DNA from: Hungatella hathewayi | GTDB lineage: Bacteria; Bacillota; Clostridia; Lachnospirales; Lachnospiraceae | NCBI GenBank assembly: GCA_025149285.1 | Contig: CP102274.1 | Location: 1,627,501 to 1,691,500, forward strand | DNA: 64,000 bases | Direction: 5' to 3' | Program-made: the position numbers and the translations under genes | The notes under the pieces: generated by a model | What the model saw: the letters and a program-made list of their open reading frames with translations, nothing else | Databases searched by the model: none | Told to the model about the DNA's origin: nothing | In this document: positions 50,521 through 60,491 of the stretch, one piece after another | How positions within the stretch are numbered: position 1 is the stretch's first letter | Layout: the number at the start of each line of letters is the position of its first letter

Positions 50521-52986
50521 ATGGCTTCCAAATATATTGAACGCAAACGAATTTTAGTGAAAATGGAGAATATCGAGCGGTATCCTCTTTCTATCGTTCA
50601 CGCCCCCATGGGATATGGAAAGACTGTGGCGGTGCGGGAATATTTAAAGACGACAGAGGCGGACTGGGTCTGGGTCTCCCTGGCGGGCTCAGAGGGGGAA
50701 GCGGACTACTTGTGGGCGCGGCTGTGTGACGCGTTAAACGGGGTGAATGAGGAGCTGGCGGCGCGTTTTTCGGCCATCGGTTTTCCCTACGACTGTTTTA
50801 AGACCGACGCGCTCTTAGATGTTCTCATGGACTATGACTATAAAAACCATCTGATTCTCGTATTTGACGATTTTCATACGATTGAGGAAAATAATGTGTT
50901 TGAGCTGATGAAGGCGATTGTGCGGGAACGGCTTACCGGCCTTCATATTGTGCTCATCACCAGGGAACTGGCAAAACTGGACGCGGCGGATTTATATCAG
51001 AAACAGCTGTGTTTTACCATCACGGAGAAATCCTTAAAATTTAACCGGGAAGAGGTATTCCGGTACCTGGATTTTATGGAATGCGGGATGAGTGAGGAAG
51101 AGCGGGAGCGGGTCTTTCAGATTACCGACGGCTGGGAATCCATGCTCTATATCACTGCTAAGGGGATTAAGCAGGGACTTCCCGTGGGTAAGAGCGCGAC
51201 TGCCGACGACATCATCGAACAGAATTTCTACCATGGCTTAAGTCAGGCGGAAAAGGAGGTCCTGTGGCGGCTGTCGGTCCTGTCATCCTTTACGAAGCGC
51301 ATGGCGGCCGCGGTGCTGGACGATTCGGAGCTTTACGACGCCTTTGAAACGCTTATCAGCAGAAGTGTATTTTTTGTCTTTCACGAATCCGGTCACACGT
51401 ACCGGCTGAGAAATATACTGAAGGACTACATCTATGAGCGGGCCCTGATTGACCGGGTGGATTTTACGGAGGTTTACAGAAAGAGCGGCCGGTGGCTGCT
51501 GGCAGACGGCCAGTACTCCAAAGCCTTCGAATGCCTGTACCGGGCGGGAGAGCTGGAAGAGATTCTGTCCATTTTAAATAAGGATACCCAGAATGACAAG
51601 GGGATCTGGGGCAGCGGGAATATCCGTCAGGTGTTTGAAAAGGCCGGAAAGGATCTGTGTTACCGGTACCCGTTCGCCTATTTAAAATACTTACTGGCCT
51701 GCGCCATGGACGGGGAACGCAATTACATTCCACGGGTTAAGCTCTGCCTCGACCGCCTGGAGGAATACTGCCGCGGTTCGGAGTATGAGGGAGAGATGCG
51801 GGAACTGATCCTGGGCGAAATTTCCATGGTGCGGAGCCGGATTTCCTTTAACGATATTGCGGTTATGGCGGAATATGCAGGAAAGAGCGCGGAATTCTTC
51901 GGCGGAGGCTGTTCCTGCATCGTGACCAGGGAGACGGAATTTACCTATGGGCTTCCCTGTATGCTGATGGGATTCGTGAAGGAGCCGGGAAGTATGGCGG
52001 AGGTGCGGGACGCCTTTGCAGCGGAGGGGATGAGCTTTGCGGAAGCCACCGATGGATGCGGAATCGGATGTGATTCCCTGGCAGCGTCCGAGGCGGCGCT
52101 GGAGACGGGCGCCTGGGAGCAGGCGGAGCTTCACGCCTATAAGGCGTATTTTAAGGCGAAGGCGGCGGAGCAGCTGAGCATCATGATTTCTTCCAAACTG
52201 GTGCTGGACCGCCTGAATCTGATTCAGGGGAGCAGCAGGGACCGCATTCTGTCGAACAGCACATTGAAGGACGAGGTGATTGCGGCCAATAATCCGGTTT
52301 TAAACACTACCTTTGATTTATGCGGCGCCTATCTAAACGGATGCCTGGGACGGCTGGACAGCATTCCCGAATGGATCAGAAAAGGGGAGATCGGAAAGGG
52401 AAAGTTTTTTTTTCAGGGGACCGGTTTTTTCTATGTGGTTTATGGAAAATGCCTCCTGTTAGGAAAAAAATACATTGAACTGGATTCGCTCTGTGAGTCC
52501 TTTGCCACCTTCTTAAAGCCGTTCCAGTACCATCTGGTCCGGATTTACTTCCTGATTTATGAGTCTGTGGCCAAGAGCTATCTGGAGAGCCGTCCGAGAG
52601 GCGAGGAGATCTTAAAAGAAGCGCTTGCACTGGCAGAGAAAGACCATCTCATCATGCCCTTTGCAGAGAACACGGGCCATGTCAGGCTGATGCTGGAGGC
52701 GCTGCTAAAACGGGAGGAGAGTCCCTATATCCGGGAGGTTTTAGAGGCGTGCAGACGGTACAGCAGCCAGTTAAAGCTTTTTCACGCCTGTGAGGTATCT
52801 TTGACGGACCGGGAGCTGGAGATTTTAAAGCTTTTGGATGAGGGCTATACCCATGAGGAGATTGCCGGCGAGATCTATATTTCCATCGCCACGGTGCGGT
52901 ACCACGTGAAAAACATCTACCAGAAGCTGGATGTGAACAACAAAATACTGGCGTTAAGAAAAGCGAAAGATCTGAATTTCATATAA
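50521..52986 (+). CDS. MalT-like LuxR-family regulator
   Basis: 821 residues. The N-terminal STAND ATPase has Walker A APMGYGKT (28-35) and Walker B HLILVFDDFH, followed by helical repeats. The C-terminal LuxR helix-turn-helix (about 757-821) includes LTDRELEILKLLDEGYTHEE and IATVRYHVKNIYQKL. Such proteins need ATP and an inducer sugar to activate transcription. It starts 1 bp after the hydrolase stop, with only a weak ribosome site, so it is coupled. It probably activates this locus. Confidence 0.92.
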   Translation: MASKYIERKRILVKMENIERYPLSIVHAPMGYGKTVAVREYLKTTEADWVWVSLAGSEGEADYLWARLCDALNGVNEELAARFSAIGFPYDCFKTDALLDVLMDYDYKNHLILVFDDFHTIEENNVFELMKAIVRERLTGLHIVLITRELAKLDAADLYQKQLCFTITEKSLKFNREEVFRYLDFMECGMSEEERERVFQITDGWESMLYITAKGIKQGLPVGKSATADDIIEQNFYHGLSQAEKEVLWRLSVLSSFTKRMAAAVLDDSELYDAFETLISRSVFFVFHESGHTYRLRNILKDYIYERALIDRVDFTEVYRKSGRWLLADGQYSKAFECLYRAGELEEILSILNKDTQNDKGIWGSGNIRQVFEKAGKDLCYRYPFAYLKYLLACAMDGERNYIPRVKLCLDRLEEYCRGSEYEGEMRELILGEISMVRSRISFNDIAVMAEYAGKSAEFFGGGCSCIVTRETEFTYGLPCMLMGFVKEPGSMAEVRDAFAAEGMSFAEATDGCGIGCDSLAASEAALETGAWEQAELHAYKAYFKAKAAEQLSIMISSKLVLDRLNLIQGSSRDRILSNSTLKDEVIAANNPVLNTTFDLCGAYLNGCLGRLDSIPEWIRKGEIGKGKFFFQGTGFFYVVYGKCLLLGKKYIELDSLCESFATFLKPFQYHLVRIYFLIYESVAKSYLESRPRGEEILKEALALAEKDHLIMPFAENTGHVRLMLEALLKREESPYIREVLEACRRYSSQLKLFHACEVSLTDRELEILKLLDEGYTHEEIAGEIYISIATVRYHVKNIYQKLDVNNKILALRKAKDLNFI

Positions 52987-53069
52987 CTATTAGGTCGAAT
53001 GTATCCCGCGAGGCGTTTTTTGTGAGTGAAGCGAAGCGGAAGTCACAGAAAACCCGAGGACTGCAGCGC

Positions 53070-53092
53070 CAAGTCAGGCTTTTTCTGACTTG
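53070..53092 (+). other. Stem-loop upstream of the SIS gene
   Basis: CAAGTCAG (53070-53077) / CTGACTTG (53085-53092), 8 bp, with loop GCTTTTT, within the 179-bp gap between the LuxR and SIS genes. No U-tract. Confidence 0.5.
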
Positions 53093-53165
53093 TGTGCATG
53101 CTTGTGACGATGAGGGAGGCACGACTGAATCGTTACAATCTTATTTAATAAAGGAGAAACCCATT

Positions 53166-54242
53166 ATGGAGAGCAATGCGCATATTGTAGAATACTGGAA
53201 GACACAGCCGGAGGTTCTGGAGGCGTGTTTAAAGAACAGCCTGCCGCTTACGGAGAATTTTGTAAAGCTGTATCAGGAAGTCAGACCGACCCATTTATAC
53301 CTGGTGGGAAGCGGCACTTCCTTAAATGCGGAGGAAACGGCGGTCTCCTTTATGAAAGAGATGCTGGATATCGATGTGATTTCCATGCCGTCATCCTACG
53401 TACATGATATCCGTGGAGACCGGCCGATGTTTGTGTTTCTGTCTCAGGGAGGTTCCTCTACCAACACCTTAAAGGCAATGGAGGAGACGGCAGCGTATCC
53501 GTTTATCACGGTTACGGGGGAGGAGACGTGTGAGATTGCGTCCCGAAGTTCCTGCCATATGGTCATCGGATGCGGGGAAGAGCCGGTGGGACCGAAGACC
53601 GTGGGCTATACGGCATCGGTTATGATCCTTTATTTAATGGCCATGGAGGCCGGGAGGGCCGTCGGAGCCATCGGAGAGGAGAAGTACGCTTACGTACGCA
53701 CGGTTCTCGAAACAGGGATCGCCCATATGCGGTACAATATGGAAGCCATTGCCGGATGGACGGCTGATCATAAGGAGAAGCTTCAGTCGATTGAAAAGTA
53801 TATCTTTATCGGCCATGGGACGGGAGCCGCGGCATTGAAGGAAGGCAGCTTAAAGGTTCTGGAAACCATTAAATATCCGGCTTTCAGCTACGAGTTTGAA
53901 GAGTATTTACATGGTCCCATCCTTGCGGTGGACGCCTGTACGGGGGCATTTCTCTTCCTGTCAGGAAAGCCGGAGGAGCGGGAACGGTTCAGGCAGCTGG
54001 CGGAGTGTCAGAGTAAGTACTCCCAATACACCTTCCTGATTACCGATGAGGAAGGGGAGACGGACGGGAATGCGTTAAGGATCAGAAAGACGGGAGCCAT
54101 GTACACGGAAGTCTTTGAGATTGTAGTGATTCCCCAGTACCTTGCCGCTGTGGTCCAGGGATACTTAGGCATCGCGGACGGTTCGCCCCTGTACGACGAG
54201 TATACAGCGCTCTGTCCAACAAAATTCAGGAATGGTAAATAG
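53166..54242 (+). CDS. SIS-domain sugar isomerase/deaminase
   Basis: 358 residues with two SIS domains (LVGSGTSLNAEETAVSFMKE; FLSQGGSSTNTLKAMEE; C-terminal YEFEEYLHGP). It resembles the isomerase half of GlmS and AgaS/FrlB enzymes, which isomerise or deaminate amino-sugar or Amadori phosphates. ATG 53166 follows AAAGGAG. With the kinase next door it likely forms a phosphorylate-then-deaminate step. Confidence 0.87.
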   Translation: MESNAHIVEYWKTQPEVLEACLKNSLPLTENFVKLYQEVRPTHLYLVGSGTSLNAEETAVSFMKEMLDIDVISMPSSYVHDIRGDRPMFVFLSQGGSSTNTLKAMEETAAYPFITVTGEETCEIASRSSCHMVIGCGEEPVGPKTVGYTASVMILYLMAMEAGRAVGAIGEEKYAYVRTVLETGIAHMRYNMEAIAGWTADHKEKLQSIEKYIFIGHGTGAAALKEGSLKVLETIKYPAFSYEFEEYLHGPILAVDACTGAFLFLSGKPEERERFRQLAECQSKYSQYTFLITDEEGETDGNALRIRKTGAMYTEVFEIVVIPQYLAAVVQGYLGIADGSPLYDEYTALCPTKFRNGK

Positions 54243-54251
54243 GGTGACAAT

Positions 54252-55202
54252 ATGGATTACGTATTAGGAATTGACTCTGGGGGAACAAAATTTCTCGTAA
54301 AAGCGGTGGGAATGGATGGAAGGGAGCTGGCGGAGTATGAAGGGCATCCGGCCGGGCTGTACCGTTTTTCCAGAAATGAGGCGGTACGCACCATACAGGA
54401 CAATTTAGAGATGTGCATCGGGCAGGCGGGGCTCACCAAAGCGGACTGCCGGGCGATTGTCTGCGGCACTACCGGCATCGACAGCGAAGAGGACCGCCAG
54501 GAGGTGGAGGAGATCTACCGGCTGCTTCCGGGATTTTCCTGCCCCGCCCTGTGTGTGAATGATGCCGAGGTGGCTCTCTATGCCGTGACCGGAGGGACCG
54601 GCGTCGTTGTGATCTCAGGGACCGGCTCCATCGCGTTCGGACGGAACAGCAGCGGCAGGACCGGGCGCTGCGGGGGCTGGCCTCCCTGTATCTTCGGGGA
54701 TGAGGGCTCCGGCGCATGGCTGAACTTAAAGGCCCTGGAGTATATGAGCCATGTTCTGGACGGAAGAAAAGAGAGAACCCTGCTTTACGATCTGCTGAAC
54801 CAGGAATTGGGAATCGGGGGAGCAAAGGATCTGATCCGTATCTGCCAGAGAATCGAACGGGAGAACGCCGGCTTCCTGAAGCTGGGGCCGGTCGTCATGA
54901 AGGCGCTGCGGGAGGGCGATGAGAATGCTGTGGAAATCACCCGCCTGGAGGCAGAGCTGACCTTTGAACTGGCGGATTCGGTGGTGCAGAAGCTGGAAAT
55001 CTGGCAGGAGCCGGAATTTACAGTCGGCGCCTGGGGCAGCGCTATTGTGAAAAATCCGTATCATTTTGAACTCTTTAAGGAACAGTTTCTGGCGAAATAT
55101 CCCAACGTGACGGTGACTGTGGCCGGCAGGGATGCAGCGTACGGAGCATGCAGGATTGCGCTTGATGTTCTGGGGGCTAAAACCGGAATCTACCGGTTTT
55201 AG
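54252..55202 (+). CDS. BadF/BadG-type sugar kinase (GlcNAc-kinase-like)
   Basis: 316 residues, ASKHA fold. The phosphate-1 motif is GIDSGGTKFLV (5-15), then VVISGTGSIAFG and CGGWPPCIFGDEGSGAWL. This matches N-acetylglucosamine kinases of the BadF family. It follows the SIS gene by 9 bp. Amino-sugar phosphorylation is the best guess. Confidence 0.88.
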   Translation: MDYVLGIDSGGTKFLVKAVGMDGRELAEYEGHPAGLYRFSRNEAVRTIQDNLEMCIGQAGLTKADCRAIVCGTTGIDSEEDRQEVEEIYRLLPGFSCPALCVNDAEVALYAVTGGTGVVVISGTGSIAFGRNSSGRTGRCGGWPPCIFGDEGSGAWLNLKALEYMSHVLDGRKERTLLYDLLNQELGIGGAKDLIRICQRIERENAGFLKLGPVVMKALREGDENAVEITRLEAELTFELADSVVQKLEIWQEPEFTVGAWGSAIVKNPYHFELFKEQFLAKYPNVTVTVAGRDAAYGACRIALDVLGAKTGIYRF

Positions 55203-55266
55203 GAGTCAGTCAGGTAGGAGAATCCAGGAACTGTTACTGAACGGCGGATGAAATTCATGAAACACC

Positions 55267-55295
55267 TTGACAATCACCGGAAAAATCGTTATGCT
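55267..55295 (+). promoter_or_regulatory. Putative gntR promoter
   Basis: Perfect TTGACA (55267-55272), 17-bp spacer, TATGCT (55290-55295). An AT-rich alternating stretch (TATAGATATATATAAC) follows in the leader. Confidence 0.5.
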
Positions 55296-55359
55296 TAAAA
55301 AGATTATAGATATATATAACGAGTATAATGACTTGGACAGGTAAGGAGGTGTGGCAATC

Positions 55360-56082
55360 ATGAACGACAGTAAGGTTACGCCGCTGTACCAGCAGGTGAA
55401 AGAAGATATAAAGAATGCGATTGAGCAGGGACGATACAAGGCAAAGGAGAAAATTCCATCGGAGCCTGAATTGAGCGCAGAGTATTCGGTAAGCCGCATT
55501 ACGCTTCGCCGGGCGGTGGAGGAACTCTGTAATGAAGGATACTTAATCAAGCGCCAGGGTCAGGGAACCTTTGTCAGTACTCCGCGTATCCATCGCAAGA
55601 TGGCGGGCGGAAACCGCATGGAGAGTTTTACGAACACCTGCAGGAATTACGGGATGAAAGCGGGGGCCAGGCTTTTAAGCCGGCAGATTGTACCTGCGCG
55701 TCAGGAGGAACAGGAGTTTTTTGGTCTTGGACCAGATGACCTTTTAGTATACGTTGAGCGGCTCCGGACGGCGGACGGACTCCCTATTTTTCTGGAAAAC
55801 CAGTTTTTTCCGTATCAGAAGTTTAAAGGTCTGATGGAGGAGAATTTAAACGATGTGTCACTGTTTGAGGTGATTGAGAGGATTTCAGGAAGGAAGCCAG
55901 TGGAAACAACGAGAAGGACACTGGAGATCACGCGGGCATCTGTGGAGCAGGCGCAGAAGCTTGGAATCCCTCTGGGGGAACCTCTGATGTTTTTAAACAG
56001 TTATTTCATTGATCAGGAAGGAAAATCATTATGCATCGGGCGCCAGTATTATATTGGAAGCCGTTATATGTTCGACTTATAA
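55360..56082 (+). CDS. GntR/HutC-family regulator with UTRA domain
   Basis: 240 residues. The N-terminal winged helix (PLYQQVKEDIKNAIEQGRYK; SEPELSAEYSVSRITLRRAV; GQGTFVSTP) is followed by a C-terminal UTRA ligand domain. AAGGAGG precedes ATG by 8-9 bases; GTG 55351 overlaps the ribosome site. Relatives such as NagR/YvoA sense GlcN-6-P or GlcNAc-6-P, which fits the adjacent SIS and kinase genes. Confidence 0.92.
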   Translation: MNDSKVTPLYQQVKEDIKNAIEQGRYKAKEKIPSEPELSAEYSVSRITLRRAVEELCNEGYLIKRQGQGTFVSTPRIHRKMAGGNRMESFTNTCRNYGMKAGARLLSRQIVPARQEEQEFFGLGPDDLLVYVERLRTADGLPIFLENQFFPYQKFKGLMEENLNDVSLFEVIERISGRKPVETTRRTLEITRASVEQAQKLGIPLGEPLMFLNSYFIDQEGKSLCIGRQYYIGSRYMFDL

Positions 56083-56127
56083 ATAGTAGCATAAGGTTCG
56101 CCGGTTCAGTCAGCCGGCGGTTAAAAG

Positions 56128-56168
56128 TGCCGCAGGACAGCCAGTTTTGGCTGTTCTGCGGCATTTTT
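56128..56168 (+). terminator. Terminator after the GntR gene
   Basis: 16-bp stem TGCCGCAGGACAGCCA (56128-56143) / TGGCTGTTCTGCGGCA (56148-56163), one G-U, GTTT loop, then TTTTT. The gap that follows, up to 56362, holds no gene that I can see. Confidence 0.95.
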
Positions 56169-56362
56169 GCTGAAGAAAAAGATTCCCGTGCAGGGAGTTA
56201 AAAGGTTCCTGCGGAGTACACATGGACCGGTAAGCGGATGCTGCGTTTAGAAATACGACGTGACGGAAAATTAAAAAATGCATCTGTCCCCCTGATTTGT
56301 CAGCTTCGTGTCAGGGTATAGGTGTATGATAATATAAAATTCACATTTGATAAAAAGGGGCG

Positions 56363-57661
56363 GTGTTTACGAGTACGATTGGTTATGTAAATATTTCTCT
56401 TGAAATTTGGGGGGCAATTCTCTCTTTGGTGTTTATACCCAGTCTCTATATGGGGGGAAATGGTAAGGACAAAACGGGACGGGTGTTTATCGGAATTCTT
56501 TTATGCAATGCGCTGCTGCTGATCAGCGATGCGTCGGCGTGGCTTTTTAAAGGTCATGGATCGCTTCTGTGCTACTGGGGAGTGCGTATTGCCAATTTTT
56601 TAGTTTACATACTTGGGTATCTTTTGATGGCGCTGTTTACGGAATATCTGACCGGTTACCTCTCAAAAAGAATACAGGTTTCCCGCCGTGCCGCCAGGTT
56701 TGTGTGGGGGATCTGTATGATCGGAATTGCCTCCACGATATTGTCTCAATGGAATCATATGTATTATGGATTTGTGGGCTGTAATGTCTATAGCCGCGGA
56801 GACTGGTTCTGGCTGTCGCAGCTTTGGGGGCTTGTGGGAATAGCAGTGGATATCGGACTGCTTTTCGTTTACAGGCAGGGACTTGGAAAGAATGAGGTGT
56901 GGGTTCTGCTATCCTATATTATCCTGCCGCTCCTTGCCATGACGGTTCAGATTTTCATTTACGGCATCGCGTGGCTGTATCTTGCCACCACGATTTCCAT
57001 CATCTTTGTTTATGAAACCCTGCAGGCCAATCAGGCCCAGAAACAGAGATGGAAGGAAATGGAACTGGAACAGTCGAGAACGGCGATTATCTTAAGCCAG
57101 GTGCAGCCACATTTCCTTTATAACGTTCTGCTTGGCATTAAACAGCTTTGCGACAGCAATCCGAAAAAAGCATCGGAAGCTCTGGAGCATCTGGCTTTTT
57201 ATATGCGCAGAAACTTAAATTCACTCACCCGGAAACAGCTGATCCCATTCGACGAAGAGATGTGCCATGTGAACGATTATCTGTATCTGGAAAAAATGAG
57301 GTTTGAAGAAAAACTTACGGTTGTCCTGGATTTGGAATATACAGACTTTTTTCTGCCGGCTATGACAGTCCAGCCGATTGCAGAAAATGCAGTGCGCTGG
57401 GGAATCACGAAAAAGAAAGGCGGCGGCACGCTTACAATAAAAAGTCAGTTAACAGGGGAGGAGGTCATGATTTCGGTCATGGATGACGGCGCAGGCTTTG
57501 ACCCCAATGAGATTAGGAATGACGGAAAGACTCATGTTGGAATTGAAAATGTACGCCAGCGGCTCATGCTGCAGTGCGGCGGAACGCTCTCGATCAGCAG
57601 TAAAAAGGGCAGCGGCACTACCGTAACGATTCGTTTGCCGCAGAAAGGGAGAAATAAGTGA
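56363..57661 (+). CDS. LytS-type sensor histidine kinase
   Basis: 432 residues. The N-terminal half has about six to seven membrane helices. The His_kinase domain has phospho-His250 in SQVQPHFLYNVL, and the ATPase has QPIAENAVRWGI and DDGAGFDP. The start GTG 56363 lies very close to AAAAAGGGG, an awkward spacing, but no better start is present. It overlaps the regulator gene in GTGA. Confidence 0.9.
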   Translation: MFTSTIGYVNISLEIWGAILSLVFIPSLYMGGNGKDKTGRVFIGILLCNALLLISDASAWLFKGHGSLLCYWGVRIANFLVYILGYLLMALFTEYLTGYLSKRIQVSRRAARFVWGICMIGIASTILSQWNHMYYGFVGCNVYSRGDWFWLSQLWGLVGIAVDIGLLFVYRQGLGKNEVWVLLSYIILPLLAMTVQIFIYGIAWLYLATTISIIFVYETLQANQAQKQRWKEMELEQSRTAIILSQVQPHFLYNVLLGIKQLCDSNPKKASEALEHLAFYMRRNLNSLTRKQLIPFDEEMCHVNDYLYLEKMRFEEKLTVVLDLEYTDFFLPAMTVQPIAENAVRWGITKKKGGGTLTIKSQLTGEEVMISVMDDGAGFDPNEIRNDGKTHVGIENVRQRLMLQCGGTLSISSKKGSGTTVTIRLPQKGRNK

Positions 57662-58467
57662 ATATTATTGTAGCGGACGATGAGAGGTTATCCGTGGAGT
57701 ATATGCTGCCGCTTCTGCGCAGACTGGAGCCGGAGGCTGAAATTACCGGATTTACCGAGGCAGAGGACGTATTTGAATATATGGAAAGAAACCGGGTTGA
57801 TATCGCTTTTCTGGATATCGAAATGGGGGAGTACAGCGGGATAGAGCTGGCTAAAAGGTGTATTGCTCTTGCGCCGTGCGTAAACATTATTTTTGTGACG
57901 GGACATTCGGAATACACGCTTGACGCGTTTCAGCTTCATGTCAGCGGATATCTCTTAAAACCTGTGCGGTCAGAGGATCTGCAGGCAGAACTTGAACATC
58001 TGCGTCACGTGATCCCGCGGCATCACATCCGGGTGCAGACGTTTGGATTTTTCGAGGTATTTGTGGATTCTGTGCCGCTTAAATTTACCAGGACAAAGTG
58101 TAAGGAATGCCTGGCCTATCTGATTGACCGCCGCGGTGCGCGGGTCACGTATGCGGATCTGGCAGTCATTTTGTGGGAAGCCCGCACGTACGATCCGTCT
58201 GTACAGGCCAATACCCAGAAAGTTGTTTCGGACCTGATTAAGACACTGCGGGAAGCAAATTTAGAGGAGCTTGTCATCAAAAGCAGACAGGACATCGCTA
58301 TCAACAGGTCACTTGTGGACTGTGACTATTATGCGGTGCTGGATGGGGATACATCCCGGCTTGATGCTTTTATGGGAGAGTACATGTCTAAATACAGCTG
58401 GGCTGAATATACGGTGGGCGAACTTGTCAAATTAAAAGAAAAGGTTCTGGGGGCAGACCGGGGATAA
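57658..58467 (+). CDS. Response regulator with SARP-like winged-helix output
   Basis: 269 residues. The receiver has D7/D8, phosphoacceptor D53 (IAFLDIEMGEYSG) and K101 (YLLKPV). The C-terminal half is not LytTR but a winged-helix/SARP-like domain (VQTFGFFEVFVDSVPLKFTR; ADLAVILWE). GTG start overlaps the kinase stop. The gene is followed by a diguanylate cyclase, hinting at a common sensory output. Confidence 0.88.
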   Translation: MNIIVADDERLSVEYMLPLLRRLEPEAEITGFTEAEDVFEYMERNRVDIAFLDIEMGEYSGIELAKRCIALAPCVNIIFVTGHSEYTLDAFQLHVSGYLLKPVRSEDLQAELEHLRHVIPRHHIRVQTFGFFEVFVDSVPLKFTRTKCKECLAYLIDRRGARVTYADLAVILWEARTYDPSVQANTQKVVSDLIKTLREANLEELVIKSRQDIAINRSLVDCDYYAVLDGDTSRLDAFMGEYMSKYSWAEYTVGELVKLKEKVLGADRG

Positions 58468-58496
58468 ATGGATACCAGATCAGGGAGAGGTCAAAT

Positions 58497-60188
58497 ATGA
58501 AATCAATACAGACAAAATTTATCATATTAATTTTAAGCTGTGTATTTGTCTGTTCTGCCGTGATAGGCGGAGCCGGCATCATCAGTGCAGAACGGGTGGT
58601 AGATGAGGATTCCGCCCAAATGATGAACTACCGGTGCAGCCAGCTGGCGTGCGAAGTGGACGCCATGCTCTCCCGGATTGAACAGTCGGTTAAAACCCTG
58701 GCTGTCTATACGGATGAAAACTTAGAGAGTGTGGAACTTTTAAAAAGTGACGGCACACGAAAGGCATTTACGGAGCAGATAGAGTCTGTCGCCGTCAATG
58801 CGGCAAACAACACAGAAGGAGCGGTGGCGGTATATGTCCGCTATAATCCTGATTTTACTCCGCCGACCTCAGGGGTGTTCTGGAGTAAAACCAATTTAAA
58901 CGGAACCTTTCAGAAGCTGGTTCCCACCGATTTCTCCAGATACAGCCCTACCGACGTCGAGCACGTAGGCTGGTACTATATCCCGGTTAAAAACGGCAGG
59001 GCCATCTGGCTGAGCCCCTATACGAATGAAAACATCAACATACAGATGATTTCCTATGTCATTCCCATTTATAAAAACAATGAAACCGTTGGCGTGGTAG
59101 GGATGGACATTGATTTCAGCGTCATCAAGGACATGATTAACAGCCTTCGGATTTATGAGAGCGGCAATGCATTTTTAACCGATGATAAGGGAAATGTCAT
59201 GTACCATAATGTTTATCCTTTCGGGGTTCCGATGGGGAGTGTGGACAAGAGTCTGATACCGTTGGTAGCGGAACTGGAAAATGGTACGAGCGGGAGCAGC
59301 CTGTTTTCTTACGTCAATGAAAATGTGGAGAGAAAGCTGGCATTTCGCACTCTGCGCAACGGAATGCGGCTGGCCGTGACGGCTCCGCTGTCGGAAATTG
59401 ACAAAAATAAAAATATGCTGCTGATGCAGATTGTGGCAGCGCTGTTGGTGATCGCCCCGCTTTCCGTATTGGTGACGGTGCTGATTACCAGGCGCATGAT
59501 ACGGCCGCTTAAGGAACTGAATGAGGCGGCGAAGCAGATCGCCAAAGGGGATTTAAGCATTTCCCTGACTCAGCAGACCAAAGATGAGGTTGGCACTCTG
59601 GCGGACAGTTTCCAGCAGACCGTCAATCACCTGCAAAAATATATTAATTACATAAACAGCCTGGCCTACCGGGATGCGCTGACGGGCGTAAAGAATAAGA
59701 CTGCCTACCAGGAGGCGGAACGGCGCCTGGAGGAACAGATGCGGAATGGACGGCCGGAATTTGCGGTTATAGTACTGGATATCAACAACCTGAAAAAAAT
59801 CAATGATCATTACGGTCATGATTTTGGAGATATGTTCATTGTGGATGCCTGCAGGCTGATCTGTAAGAGCTTCCCGCACAGCCCGGTTTACCGGATTGGC
59901 GGGGATGAATTTGTAGTAATCCTGGAAGGCGCTGATTATGCTAATTGTACGCATTTGCTGGAAAGCTTCCACGATGCAATTGAGGAGTACAATCGAAGTG
60001 ACCAGCAGGATAAGCACTTATCGATTGCAAGGGGAATCGCTGTATATAACAGCGTGACCGATCTTGTCTTTTCCAATGTTTTTAAACGGGCCGATGATGC
60101 CATGTATCACAATAAGGCGGATATGAAACGGAAACGTGTTGCGGCGGAAGCAGAAGAAAATGGCGAAATAACGACAGAGAAGAACTGA
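58497..60188 (+). CDS. Diguanylate cyclase with extracellular dCache sensor
   Basis: 563 residues: membrane helix about 7-29, dCache-type sensor of roughly 270 residues (WSKTNLNGTF; GMDIDFSVIKDMI), second membrane helix about 305-327, HAMP, and a C-terminal GGDEF domain with intact RIGGDEF (468-472). It makes c-di-GMP from two GTP. The RxxD inhibitory site five residues before GGDEF is absent (FPHS), so product inhibition at that site is unlikely. AGGGAGAGG precedes ATG. Confidence 0.93.
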   Translation: MKSIQTKFIILILSCVFVCSAVIGGAGIISAERVVDEDSAQMMNYRCSQLACEVDAMLSRIEQSVKTLAVYTDENLESVELLKSDGTRKAFTEQIESVAVNAANNTEGAVAVYVRYNPDFTPPTSGVFWSKTNLNGTFQKLVPTDFSRYSPTDVEHVGWYYIPVKNGRAIWLSPYTNENINIQMISYVIPIYKNNETVGVVGMDIDFSVIKDMINSLRIYESGNAFLTDDKGNVMYHNVYPFGVPMGSVDKSLIPLVAELENGTSGSSLFSYVNENVERKLAFRTLRNGMRLAVTAPLSEIDKNKNMLLMQIVAALLVIAPLSVLVTVLITRRMIRPLKELNEAAKQIAKGDLSISLTQQTKDEVGTLADSFQQTVNHLQKYINYINSLAYRDALTGVKNKTAYQEAERRLEEQMRNGRPEFAVIVLDINNLKKINDHYGHDFGDMFIVDACRLICKSFPHSPVYRIGGDEFVVILEGADYANCTHLLESFHDAIEEYNRSDQQDKHLSIARGIAVYNSVTDLVFSNVFKRADDAMYHNKADMKRKRVAAEAEENGEITTEKN

Positions 60189-60409
60189 CAGAAAGAATGC
60201 CGGGAGCGCCGGATAACGATATCAGATCAATAGAAAGAAGAATTCTCAGCAAGACCAGAGCAGGTGAATTACCGGATCAGCGGAGTGGAGTGCGGCGCTC
60301 ACAAGCCGGACTGAGGATATACGCTCTGAAGCCGCGCCACGGTGAACCGATTGATCAGAGCGTCTGTATCCGGGGGTTTCCGGTTTGTATTAAGAGGGGA
60401 GAATTTGGC

Positions 60410-60438
60410 TTGTAGGTTTATCCGTGGTGTTCTATAAT
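60410..60438 (+). promoter_or_regulatory. Promoter of the dGTPase-family gene
   Basis: TTGTAG (60410-60415), 17-bp spacer, perfect TATAAT (60433-60438). The upstream part of the 303-bp gap holds no supported gene. Confidence 0.65.
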
Positions 60439-60491
60439 GTTAGAGGATGCAGAGCGTAAGACAGAGAGCTGCAGATATGAGGAGGTACACC

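Noticed and set aside
53022-53165. N-terminal extension of the SIS protein from GTG 53022
   Set aside because: It would translate the intergenic hairpin, and the ATG at 53166 has a proper AAAGGAG ribosome site.
60197-60415. 72-codon ORF before the dGTPase gene
   Set aside because: It overlaps the promoter of that gene, lacks a ribosome site and resembles no family.
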